The position numbers were made by a program, and so were the translations under genes. From contig NZ_FONY01000040.1 in NCBI RefSeq assembly GCF_900113045.1, positions 1 to 48,029 of the forward strand: a stretch of 48,029 bases of DNA, read 5' to 3'. Under the pieces are notes generated by a model, which saw only the letters and a program-made list of their open reading frames with translations, did no database searches and was not told the DNA's origin. The DNA is from Thermoflexibacter ruber. GTDB lineage: Bacteria > Bacteroidota > Bacteroidia > Cytophagales > Thermoflexibacteraceae. Of the stretch, positions 7,162-15,405 are shown piece after piece. Numbering within the stretch: position 1 is the stretch's first letter; each line of letters opens with the position of its first letter.

Positions 7162-10100
7162 ATGAAAATGAAAAGAAGTTTACCATGTTGTGGGATAGCT
7201 TTGCTGTTATCTTTATTGCTATTCACACAATCGTTTGCACAAAACAGGGTTTCGGGAACGGTCAGTTCTGCGAAAGACAAAAGCCCACTACCGGGCGTGT
7301 CGGTCATCGTGAAAAACACGCAAAGAGGCACGATTACTGACAGTGAAGGCAAGTATAGCATTGCTGTTAGCAGTGGGGAAACCTTAGTATTTAGTTTTGT
7401 AGGTTTTGCACTCAGAGAAATTGCAATTAGCAATCAGAGTGTATTGGACGTAGCCCTCGAGGAGGATGTTACGCAACTTGGCGAGGTCGTTGTAACTGCT
7501 TTGGGTATCAAAAAAGAAGCAAAAAAGTTGGGTTATGCTACTGCTTCTGTTACCCCTGACCAAATCAACATCAATCGTACTGTAAACTTTATGAACGCTT
7601 TGCAAGGCAAGATGGCAGGCGTGAATATTACTACACTTGGCTCCGGTCCTGCAGGTACTTCCAAAGTGAGGATTAGAGGACAGTCATCTTTTGGAGGCAC
7701 CAATGCCCCTCTCATCGTTATCAATGGTGTGCCTATCGATAATACTAACTTTGCCTTAGCCCAAGGAAACCAAGGTAGTGATGGCTCTATTCAAAGTAGA
7801 GGCAATAATAACTCTGACGGTGGCGATGGTCTTTCTTCTATTAATCCGGATGATATAGAGAGCATGACAGTTTTAAAAGGAGCGACCGCAGCAGCTTTGT
7901 ACGGCAGTCGTGCTAAAGACGGGGTAATTATGATTACTACCAAGACCAAAGGAGTGGGTAAAGGCATTGGGGTAGAGTTCAATAGCAACTTTACTACCGA
8001 CATCCCCATGATTCTGACCGATTGGCAATACGAATACGGGCAAGGTGAAGGAGGGGTAAGACCTACTACTGCCAATCCGACTTCTGGGGTATGGTCTTTT
8101 GGAGAAAAATTCCAACCCGGTATGACCCAAGTACTATTTAATGGGGTTACTGTTCCTTATGTTCCTCAAAGAAACCAAATTAGAGAATTTCTACGAAATG
8201 GAAATACTTTTACCAATACTATTTCCCTTTCATCAGGTACGGATAGAGGCGGTTTCAATCTTTCTATTTCTAATATGGACAATACAGGTATCATGCCGAA
8301 TAACTCTTTTAATAGAAAGACCTTTAATCTGGGCTTTACACAAACTTTGGGAGAAAAACTCATCGTTTCGGGTAATGCCAACTATTCTAAGGAGATTAAC
8401 AGAAACCCTCCACAGTTTGCTCAGCAAGATTTTAGCGTACCAACTGTACTTTATACGATTGCGAACTCTATGCCTATGGACGTGCTTCGCGACAATGCCT
8501 TTGATGCTCAAGGGAATGAGTACATTTGGTCACGTTTTAGAAACCGTACTAATCCTTATTTCAATATGGCTCGGAAGTTTGAAAATATCTTTAGAGACCG
8601 TCTTTTTGGCAATATAACTCTCCGCTATAATATTAAAGATTGGCTGTATGCACAAGTAAGGGTAGGACAGGATTTCTGGACACGCCAGCAAGAGTATAAT
8701 TTCCCTACAGGTGCTGCATCACTCGCTCCTGCTCCCGCAGGCTTTGTGAATGGTAGTTTTATACAAGAGGTACGCCGTCTAAGAGAAGTGAATACTGACT
8801 TTTTGATTGGGGCTACTCGTAAATTTGGAAATTTTGGGGTAGATGCGACTTTCGGGGGAAACCAACTGTATGTACAAAGTGAGTTGAATAGTGCACAAGG
8901 AACAGACTTTGTAGTAAGAGACCTCTATACTATTATGAATACTCGCGTAAGAGACCCAATATACGGATTTAGTGAAAGAAAGGTAAATTCTCTCTATGGT
9001 GCAGCTGAGTTTTCTTATAAAAACTTTCTATTTCTGAACGTAACGGCGAGAAATGATTGGTTCTCTACACTTTCTCCTGAAAATAGAAGCATTTTATACC
9101 CTTCTGTTACAAGTAGTTTTGTGTTTTCCGATGCCTTTAATAATATGCCTTCTTGGTTAAACTTTGGGAAAATACGCGCCGCTTATGCAGAAGTAGGTAG
9201 TGATACAGACGTAGGGTCTTATGCCAATAACCTATTCTATGGTATCAATGCCAACCTTTTTCCCATAGGAACTACCTCAGGACAAGCACCTCTCGGCTTT
9301 ATTAGCGGCTTGACTGTGCCTAATGCGAACTTGCGTCCCATGCGTGTTTCTGAGGCAGAAGTAGGTTTGGAGTTAAAAATGTTCAACAATAGGGTAAGCG
9401 TAGATTTTGCCTTTTATAATAAGGTTACTAAAGACCAAATTGTGTCCGCCCAGATTTCCGATGCCTCTGGATTTACTTCTACACGCATTAATAGCGGGCA
9501 AAGCAGAAATAGAGGTTTTGAATATTTAGTAAATGTAGTACCTTTTCAATCTGATAATTTCCGCTGGGAAATTTCTTTTAATGGGTCTTACAATACCACC
9601 TTAGTACAAAGAATAATTACCGATGACAATGGTACAGATAGAGATTATAACGGTGATGGACGTCCAGAGCAGATTGTAGTAGGGAACTCTATCTGGAATC
9701 CAGGTCAAGGACAGATTAGGCAGGTAGTAGGACAACCTATGGGAACACTTTTTGCTAATGCCTATGCTAAGGATGCCCAAGGACGTCGAGTATTTGATAA
9801 TGCAGGTTTTCCAGTGATAGTACCACTGCAACCCTTTGGTACTACTATTCCTAAATGGGTAGGTGGTATCACTAACTCATTCAATTACAAGGGTATTATG
9901 CTGTCTTTCCTTATAGACTATAAGTTAGGACACATTATGTCCTCTGGGACTAATTTCAATGCTTGGCGACATGGCTTACATAAAGGTACATTGCCTGGCA
10001 GAGAACAGAATAGAATAGTTGGAGAAGGAGTAAATCAAAGGGGAGAGGTAAATACTGTTGCTGCCCCTTTGCAACAATATTATGAACAAGTACGTAGCCG

Positions 10101-10374
10101 AGATATTGGCGAGCAGTTTATCTACAATGCAGGTTTCTGGAAGCTACGTCAAATCACTGCAGGCTACGACTTTACTAAGCATCTACCAAGTTCTTGGTTT
10201 ATCAAAGGGCTTAGACTCAACTTTGTAGCTAATAACGTACTGATTCTGAGAAAATGGGTAGAAAATATTGACCCCGAGCAGATGGGCTATGGCTCTGATA
10301 ACCTCAATGGTTTGGAAGCCACAGGCGTTCCCACGACACGTAGCTTTGGCTTTAACTTGAATGTGAAATTCTAA
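7162..10374 (+). CDS. SusC/RagA-type TonB-dependent outer-membrane transporter
   Basis: 1070 residues. A signal peptide (to about SFAQ, residue 27) is followed by a carboxypeptidase-D-regulatory-like domain (29-110), a TonB-dependent plug containing LKGATAAALYGSRAKDGV, and a large beta barrel ending in FGFNLNVKF with a terminal Phe, as outer-membrane barrels do. With its SusD partner it imports oligomers using TonB energy. The segment LGEVVVTALGIKKEAKK at the plug start is the usual SusC-family entry. It is followed after about 90 bases by the SusD gene. No glycoside hydrolase is adjacent, so the substrate cannot be deduced. The start at 7162 is chosen over a second ATG two codons on; both give a good signal peptide. 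Confidence 0.95.
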   Translation: MKMKRSLPCCGIALLLSLLLFTQSFAQNRVSGTVSSAKDKSPLPGVSVIVKNTQRGTITDSEGKYSIAVSSGETLVFSFVGFALREIAISNQSVLDVALEEDVTQLGEVVVTALGIKKEAKKLGYATASVTPDQININRTVNFMNALQGKMAGVNITTLGSGPAGTSKVRIRGQSSFGGTNAPLIVINGVPIDNTNFALAQGNQGSDGSIQSRGNNNSDGGDGLSSINPDDIESMTVLKGATAAALYGSRAKDGVIMITTKTKGVGKGIGVEFNSNFTTDIPMILTDWQYEYGQGEGGVRPTTANPTSGVWSFGEKFQPGMTQVLFNGVTVPYVPQRNQIREFLRNGNTFTNTISLSSGTDRGGFNLSISNMDNTGIMPNNSFNRKTFNLGFTQTLGEKLIVSGNANYSKEINRNPPQFAQQDFSVPTVLYTIANSMPMDVLRDNAFDAQGNEYIWSRFRNRTNPYFNMARKFENIFRDRLFGNITLRYNIKDWLYAQVRVGQDFWTRQQEYNFPTGAASLAPAPAGFVNGSFIQEVRRLREVNTDFLIGATRKFGNFGVDATFGGNQLYVQSELNSAQGTDFVVRDLYTIMNTRVRDPIYGFSERKVNSLYGAAEFSYKNFLFLNVTARNDWFSTLSPENRSILYPSVTSSFVFSDAFNNMPSWLNFGKIRAAYAEVGSDTDVGSYANNLFYGINANLFPIGTTSGQAPLGFISGLTVPNANLRPMRVSEAEVGLELKMFNNRVSVDFAFYNKVTKDQIVSAQISDASGFTSTRINSGQSRNRGFEYLVNVVPFQSDNFRWEISFNGSYNTTLVQRIITDDNGTDRDYNGDGRPEQIVVGNSIWNPGQGQIRQVVGQPMGTLFANAYAKDAQGRRVFDNAGFPVIVPLQPFGTTIPKWVGGITNSFNYKGIMLSFLIDYKLGHIMSSGTNFNAWRHGLHKGTLPGREQNRIVGEGVNQRGEVNTVAAPLQQYYEQVRSRDIGEQFIYNAGFWKLRQITAGYDFTKHLPSSWFIKGLRLNFVANNVLILRKWVENIDPEQMGYGSDNLNGLEATGVPTTRSFGFNLNVKF

Positions 10375-10379
10375 ATCAA

Positions 10380-10455
10380 GTTATGAGTTGATAGTTAGAA
10401 GTTATCAGTTGAAACAATACTAACTATTAACCATTGACAATTAACAACTAACTAT
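10380..10455. repeat. AGTTAT/TAAC low-complexity repeat between SusC and SusD
   Basis: The left half is built of units such as AGTTATGAGTTG and AGTTATCAGTTG, the right half of complementary units such as ACTAACTATTAACC and AACAACTAACTATT. TAGTTAG- and CTAACTA-type arms can therefore pair, giving a weak hairpin in the SusC-SusD intergenic region. The left-half units recur at 25411-25447. Repeats of this type are common in Bacteroidota intergenic DNA. It might temper read-through into SusD. Confidence 0.55.
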
Positions 10456-10466
10456 TCAGGAAGATT

Positions 10467-11987
10467 ATGAAAAAAATATCAATATATAGTTTTTTATGTA
10501 TTGCAATGCTTAGTATAAGCAGTTGCGATAAAGGCTTTGATGAGTTAAATGTAAATCCTATTGCTGCGACTGCAGTAGATAGGATATTTATACTCAATAA
10601 TGCAATAGTCAGTTCTTCTTTTCCCACTACTACGGCTAACTATGACATCGGCATCGTTCAGCAAATGGTCACTCCTAATTCTGGGGTATTGACAGGAGCA
10701 AACTTTAACCAAATCAATAACAGTAATGCCGAGGGAGTTTGGGTAAATTATTACAGAAATGTAATTCGGAATACCGTAGATATAATTGAAAATACCAAAA
10801 ATGTACCTGCTCGCTCCAATCTTACACAAATGGCACGTATTTGGAAAGCTTTTGCTTTTATGATAGTAACTGATGCTTATGGTGATGTCCCGTACTTTGA
10901 GGCAGGAAAGGGATTTATAGAAAATACTACCTTCCCTAAATACGATACCCAAGAATCTATTTACAATGATATTATCAAAGAATTGACGGAAGCATCTGCG
11001 GCACTTAATACTGCGGGTACGATAGAAAGTAGTGATGTTATGTATGCAGGAAATATCGCCCAATGGAAAAGACTGGGCTATTCTCTCTTGTTAAGAGCTG
11101 GAATGAGACTAACCAAGGTAAATCCACAAAGAGCGCAACAAGTAGTACAAGCAGCTTTCCAAGGTGGAGTCATGCAGTCTAATGCTGATAATGCTGTTAT
11201 CAGGCATACTGCCAACTATACCTATCCTTTTGGTAACTTGCTTAATGCTACTGAGGCGGCAAATTACTATATGACCGATGTCTTTGTAAATGCACTCAAA
11301 AGCACCAATGACCCTCGCTTAGGAGCGATTGCTGTACGCTATGTTGGGGCAACCTCTGGGGCAGGACAGACTGCGGCAGTGGCGAACAGAAGTCCAGAAG
11401 TCCAAATAGGTATGCCCATAGGCTATGACAACGTTTCTATTACACCTGTAGTAAACTCCTTGCGTTTAGCAAGTTTCTATGACTTTACGCAAGTGGACAG
11501 AACACGTATTGTAAAACCCATAGCTCCTTGTTTCTTAGTTACTTATGCACAGACTCAACTGCTTTTAGCTGAGGCTGCACAAAGAGGTTGGGTTACAGGC
11601 AATGCCGCTACTTACTATGCCAATGGGGTGCGTGCCAACATGCAACAATTTGCTGAGTACGATGCTGCCTCAGCTATCCCCGCAGCGGCTATAGATGCTT
11701 GGTTAGCAGCCAATCCGTTTGATGCTGCTAATGCCTTGCAACAAATCAATACACAGTATTGGATAGCTTCTTTCTTGAATGGTCCTGAGGCATGGGCAAA
11801 TTTCCGTCGGTCAGGTTTTCCTGCTTTGCGAAAAAATCCCTATCCAAGCCAACAGATTCAAGGAAACTTCATCAACAGAATGGTCTATCCAATATCAGAA
11901 GTAGCTGTCAATCAAACCAACTTACAAGCGGCGGTTCAGCGACAAGGAGCAGATAACATGGATACCAAAGTTTGGTGGGATAAATAG
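10467..11987 (+). CDS. SusD/RagB-like surface lipoprotein
   Basis: 506 residues with a lipoprotein signal ending in SISSC (lipidated Cys near residue 20) and the DELNVNP start typical of the SusD-like_2 group. The rest is a helical TPR-like SusD fold, with FLVTYAQTQLLLAEAAQRGW in the C-terminal half. SusD proteins sit on the cell surface as a lid over the SusC barrel and bind the substrate. It is second in the operon after the SusC gene at 7162 and is followed by a strong terminator. Ligand unknown. Confidence 0.92.
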   Translation: MKKISIYSFLCIAMLSISSCDKGFDELNVNPIAATAVDRIFILNNAIVSSSFPTTTANYDIGIVQQMVTPNSGVLTGANFNQINNSNAEGVWVNYYRNVIRNTVDIIENTKNVPARSNLTQMARIWKAFAFMIVTDAYGDVPYFEAGKGFIENTTFPKYDTQESIYNDIIKELTEASAALNTAGTIESSDVMYAGNIAQWKRLGYSLLLRAGMRLTKVNPQRAQQVVQAAFQGGVMQSNADNAVIRHTANYTYPFGNLLNATEAANYYMTDVFVNALKSTNDPRLGAIAVRYVGATSGAGQTAAVANRSPEVQIGMPIGYDNVSITPVVNSLRLASFYDFTQVDRTRIVKPIAPCFLVTYAQTQLLLAEAAQRGWVTGNAATYYANGVRANMQQFAEYDAASAIPAAAIDAWLAANPFDAANALQQINTQYWIASFLNGPEAWANFRRSGFPALRKNPYPSQQIQGNFINRMVYPISEVAVNQTNLQAAVQRQGADNMDTKVWWDK

Positions 11988-12026
11988 AAAAATAACTAAA
12001 AATAATTTCCAATTGATTAACTACTT

Positions 12027-12060
12027 AAACCTGCTACACTTTTAAAAGTGTAGCAGGTTT
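12027..12060 (+). terminator. Terminator after the SusC-SusD operon
   Basis: A perfect 34-base palindrome: AAACCTGCTACACTTTT pairs with AAAAGTGTAGCAGGTTT with no mismatch. It starts 39 bases past the SusD stop and ends in a T-run, as expected for an intrinsic terminator. Confidence 0.85.
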
Positions 12061-12064
12061 TCTA

Positions 12065-12096
12065 TTTGGAAAACTTAAAAAAATAAGTTATTTTTG
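12065..12096 (+). promoter_or_regulatory. Bacteroidota-type promoter for the broken Uma2 gene
   Basis: TTTG at 12065-12068 and TATTTTTG at 12089-12096 are separated by 20 bases, an exact fit to the TTTG-N19-21-TAnnTTTG promoter. The start codon at 12116 would follow a leader of about 13 bases. Confidence 0.6.
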
Positions 12097-12115
12097 AGTA
12101 AAACCATTACTGACT

Positions 12116-12678
12116 ATGCTCATATTAGAAAAACCAATAACCTATCAAGAATTCAAAGCAATAGAATTTGATGAGTGGGAACTCAAAGAATTTTTCTTTG
12201 AACTCATAAATGGAGAAATTATTCGACAAAACTACCCTTCTTATAAGCATCATTTTGCTTCAGGCAACTTATATGCGCGTTTTTATAATTATGTAAAAGA
12301 AAAAAACTTAGGTATAGTGCTTCATGCCCCTTTGGAGTTGTCTTAGATGAAACCAATGTCTTACAGCCTGATATTATTTTTACAGCAAGTGCCAACAGGG
12401 AAATTATCAAAGAAGAAGGAATTATGGGGGTACCTGACCTACTCGTAGAAATTATCTCCCCAAGTTCTATCAAAACAGATAGATTCACTAAATATCAATT
12501 ATATGAGAATAAAGGAGTTGCAGAGTATTGGATTATTGACCTTAAAAATGAGAGCATAGAAGTTTTTGAAAATACCGACAAAGGATTCAAACCGTTCTCC
12601 TTTGCCAGCAAGGAGGGCAAGGTAAACTCCAAGCTATTAGAAGGCTTAGAAATAGAAATCAAAGAAATTTTCCAATAG
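12116..12678 (+). pseudogene. Uma2-family endonuclease (DUF820), frameshifted
   Basis: The N-terminal part (12116-12346, from LEKPITYQEF to VLHAPLE) and the C-terminal part (VVLDETNVLQPDIIF onward to 12678) are the two halves of one Uma2-type protein of about 187 residues. The family is a PD-(D/E)xK nuclease-fold group with the hallmarks FFELINGEI, VLDETNVLQPDI, VPDLLVEIISPSS and YWIIDL, all visible here. Reading stops in TAG at 12344-12346; dropping one base near 12335-12337 shifts the frame. Restoring one base joins the halves into a normal-length member. Codons and promoter look intact, so the lesion is recent or a sequencing error. Confidence 0.8.
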
Positions 12679-12761
12679 ATTGAATTTTAATGCTAAAAAT
12701 CATCTGTACCTATGACAAATGTCATTCTTTTTCTTCGGAAAGTCACTCATCTTTGTATCAT

Positions 12762-12852
12762 AGATTCAAGATAGAGATAATGGCAAATGTAGATGATAGT
12801 ATTATCGTTTAATCCCTTGAAAAAAGCATATACCTCTGGTGTATGCTTTTTT
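12762..12852 (+). ncRNA. Possible small RNA with a 10-codon open frame
   Basis: A -7-like box CATCTTTG (12748-12755, one mismatch to TAnnTTTG) is followed about 70 bases later by a strong terminator hairpin. Between them there is only a mini-frame at 12780-12812 (MANVDDSIIV) and a possible hairpin GATAAT/ATTATC (12775-12806). This suggests a short transcript of about 90 bases, either a small RNA or a tiny peptide mRNA. It is an inference from promoter and terminator placement; no known RNA family is recognised. Confidence 0.3.
12820..12852 (+). terminator. Strong intrinsic terminator
   Basis: AAAAAAGCATATACC and GGTGTATGCTTTTTT pair over 15 bp with one T-G pair around the loop TCT, and the stem ends in a T-run. 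It can end a short transcript from about 12762 and, because the stem begins with an A-run, also the convergent minus-strand gene at 12872. Confidence 0.85.
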
Positions 12853-12871
12853 GTTTTGTTGTTAAGCATTT

Positions 12872-13705
12872 CTATAAACTAATGCCCTTGTAGGTCAAAT
12901 AGATAGCCGCAATCAAAGAAAAAACTCCTATCAGTACAGCAGGCAGAGAAAATTTGCCCGTAGCGGAGTTCTTAACAAGTACTACTCGCTGAGGCAGAGG
13001 CTCCGCCCGCAAAATAGTAAAAGAGAGCATCAAAAATATCCCTAATTGGATAACTACTAAAGGAATGCTATCTTGTAGCTTGATAATCAGCACAGAAGAA
13101 GTAATGATAGCTGCTATCAGGAAGGGCAACATGGCTACTTGGAAAAGAAATTTGCGTGGTTTCTTATGCACATCAAACTCCTTTGAGGGAGCCATTTTTA
13201 AAAACCATAACCCTATATACAAGCCCATAATGCACAAGCCAATGATGCCAATGACTGCCAAAAGATAATTCCATTTCTCTGCAATATTGAACCATTTGAA
13301 AATCACAGCAAAACCTTTGTAAGCAAATGCTCCGTGAATAAAACTGCTGAAGAATAAACCTATGCTGATAATATGTCCCCAAAGGCAGTAAATACGCACT
13401 AAATAAAGCTGACGACGAAGCAATACATACATATAAAAAAAGAAAATGGAGGCAAAAAAACTAAAAACTACAGGAGCGGAGTAGCTAACTAAAACTATTT
13501 TAGGCGACCACATTGCATCACGACTGATGAAAATAATACGGTCAAAATAAAGAGTAGATTGGATATAAAAGAGCTTAGCAACAGCCATTTGGAAAAAGTA
13601 ATAACCATAAATCAAGACAATAGACATAGTTAAGTAAGCACACAAAGAATTGATTATTACATATAAACTTTGTGTTTTTTTAGCAATATGTGATTGTTTA
13701 CTCAT
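12872..13705 (-). CDS. Polytopic membrane protein of unknown function
   Basis: 277 residues with about seven hydrophobic segments (near residues 20-45, 70-95, 108-130, 145-170, 185-205, 213-232 and 252-272). Basic loops such as RRQLYLVR and KKPRKFLF suggest their cytoplasmic side. No catalytic motif or recognised family. It stands alone and ends at a bidirectional terminator. A perfect TACCTTTG box ends three bases before the ATG, so the transcript would begin at or next to the start codon, or the true start lies downstream, for example at Met27 (MSIVLIYGYYF). Confidence 0.65.
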   Translation of the reverse strand: MSKQSHIAKKTQSLYVIINSLCAYLTMSIVLIYGYYFFQMAVAKLFYIQSTLYFDRIIFISRDAMWSPKIVLVSYSAPVVFSFFASIFFFYMYVLLRRQLYLVRIYCLWGHIISIGLFFSSFIHGAFAYKGFAVIFKWFNIAEKWNYLLAVIGIIGLCIMGLYIGLWFLKMAPSKEFDVHKKPRKFLFQVAMLPFLIAAIITSSVLIIKLQDSIPLVVIQLGIFLMLSFTILRAEPLPQRVVLVKNSATGKFSLPAVLIGVFSLIAAIYLTYKGISL

Positions 13706-13707
13706 GA

Positions 13708-13715
13708 CAAAGGTA
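13708..13715 (-). promoter_or_regulatory. Candidate -7 box abutting a start codon
   Basis: CAAAGGTA on the plus strand reads TACCTTTG on the minus strand, a perfect TAnnTTTG match. It ends three bases before the ATG at 13705, which implies a leaderless or near-leaderless message for the membrane protein gene. No convincing -33 box is seen. Confidence 0.4.
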
Positions 13716-13853
13716 AATTTTTTGAGAATATGTTACTTACGCTTTCGTAAATTAGAAAAATTTATAATTTTTTGCTTAACTTGCTATTAGATTAAAAAAA
13801 TATCAGCCTCTTATCTATATACTATTTTCTCACATTAAATCTAAAAGGTAAAT

Positions 13854-15305
13854 ATGAAATCTAATTTGAAAAAAATCTTAGCAAAATTAAAAAATCCACC
13901 CTCTGAAGTTATTTATCAGAATAATGCAAACGATGGCACGAGTTCAGAAAATACTCATCCGCGTCGCAATTTTATGAAAAAAACGCTGGGTGGCGTGGCT
14001 TTAGGAGGCTTTATGTTTTCTTCTATCGAGGATACATTGGCAGAGTCGACTAAGAATGTGAATCGCTTTGGTTCTCCTTCAGACTTGAAAATTACTGATT
14101 TGAGAGTAGCCTACATTAAGGAAGCCCCTATGAATGTACCACTTATTCGCATAGATACCAATCAAGGCTTAGTTGGTTGGGGTGAGGTGCGAGATGGAGG
14201 GAGTCCGCGTTATGCTCTTTTTCTAAAAAGTCGCTTGTTAGGAGAGAATCCTTGCAATGTAGAAAAGATTTTTAAGAAAATTAAGCAATTTGGTTATCAC
14301 GGCAGGCAGGCAGGTGGAGTTTGTGGGGTAGAAATGGCATTATGGGATTTAGCAGGTAAAGCCTATAATGTACCTGCTTATCAACTACTTGGAGGGAAAT
14401 ACAGAGACGAAATTCGTATCTATGCTGACACCACCAAGTCCCAAGACCATGCAGAATATGCCAAGAGAATGAAGGCAAGAGCAGATATGGGGATTACATT
14501 CCTCAAAATGGATTTTGGAGTAGAAATGGTCAAAGATATTCCGGGTGCGTTAGTTGTGCCGAGAAATTTTGACTGGGGACGCTCATATACTTGGACAGAA
14601 CACCCTTTTACTGCTATTCAAATTACAGATAAGGGCTTAGATGCTATGGTTTCTTACGTAGCGGCAGTCAGAGAAGCCGTAGGTATGGACATTCCCTTGG
14701 CGGCAGACCACTTTGGACACATCAGCGTCAATAGTTGTATTCGCTTGGGTAAAGCCTTAGAAAAGTATCAGTTAGCATGGCTGGAGGACATGGTGCCATG
14801 GAAATATACCGAACTTTGGAAGCAAATCACCAATGCTATAGAAACGCCTACACTCACAGGGGAAGATATTTACTTAAAAGAGGAGTTCATCAAATTGATA
14901 GATGCTAATGCGGTGGATATGATTCACCCAGACTTAGCCTCCTCAGGAGGTCTTTTAGAAACTAAAAAAATAGGCGATTATGCAGAAGAAAGAGGCATTC
15001 CTATGGCAATGCACTTTGCAGGGAGTCCTGTTTCCTTTATGGCAAATGTTCACTGTGCGGCGGCTACACAAAACTTCATTGCTTTAGAGCATCACTCAAT
15101 AGACGTTCCTTGGTGGGAAAATTTAGTTACAGGGATAGACAAACCTATTATGAAAAATGGCTTTGTGAAAGTTCCTAATAAGCCCGGTTTGGGGGTAGAA
15201 GTGAACGAAGAGGAAGTGAAAAAGCACCTTATTGACGGGGAAAAATATTTTGCTCCTACGCCAGAGTGGGACAAAGAACGCTCTTGGGATAGACTGTGGA
15301 GTTAA
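13854..15305 (+). CDS. Enolase-superfamily (mandelate racemase/muconate lactonizing) enzyme with Tat-like signal
   Basis: 483 residues. A twin-arginine sequence, RRNFMKKTLGGVALGGFMF (about residues 38-56), after a 37-residue polar extension points to Tat export. The barrel carries the superfamily metal ligands ADHFGH (Asp, about 283), WLEDMVPW (Glu, about 309) and TGEDIYL (Glu, about 335). KMD (about 217) stands where many relatives have KxK, and MHFAGSP (about 384) supplies a His. The family abstracts the alpha-proton of carboxylate substrates, and many members are sugar-acid dehydratases; the substrate is not readable here. Monocistronic, with a strong terminator. Confidence 0.88.
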   Translation: MKSNLKKILAKLKNPPSEVIYQNNANDGTSSENTHPRRNFMKKTLGGVALGGFMFSSIEDTLAESTKNVNRFGSPSDLKITDLRVAYIKEAPMNVPLIRIDTNQGLVGWGEVRDGGSPRYALFLKSRLLGENPCNVEKIFKKIKQFGYHGRQAGGVCGVEMALWDLAGKAYNVPAYQLLGGKYRDEIRIYADTTKSQDHAEYAKRMKARADMGITFLKMDFGVEMVKDIPGALVVPRNFDWGRSYTWTEHPFTAIQITDKGLDAMVSYVAAVREAVGMDIPLAADHFGHISVNSCIRLGKALEKYQLAWLEDMVPWKYTELWKQITNAIETPTLTGEDIYLKEEFIKLIDANAVDMIHPDLASSGGLLETKKIGDYAEERGIPMAMHFAGSPVSFMANVHCAAATQNFIALEHHSIDVPWWENLVTGIDKPIMKNGFVKVPNKPGLGVEVNEEEVKKHLIDGEKYFAPTPEWDKERSWDRLWS

Positions 15306-15320
15306 GGGCTATATCAAAAA

Positions 15321-15362
15321 AATCAAACATTTATAAGATTTTATACTTATAAATGTTTGATT
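15321..15362 (+). terminator. Terminator between convergent genes
   Basis: AATCAAACATTTATAAG (15321-15337) pairs perfectly over 17 bp with CTTATAAATGTTTGATT (15346-15362). It lies 15 bases past the enolase-superfamily stop and before the convergent TPR gene, and can serve both directions. Confidence 0.8.
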
Positions 15363-15405
15363 ATCTATAATATTAAACTTATTTTACTAATAATCGACCT
15401 TTTAC

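Noticed and set aside
8141-8617. 158-codon plus-strand frame inside the SusC gene
   Set aside because: It overlaps the conserved SusC barrel in another frame; no independent promoter, and its Leu-rich composition is typical of an out-of-frame reading.
10545-11063. 172-codon minus-strand frame inside the SusD gene
   Set aside because: It is a shadow of a well-supported SusD lipoprotein and its Ile/Tyr/Arg-rich translation looks non-coding.
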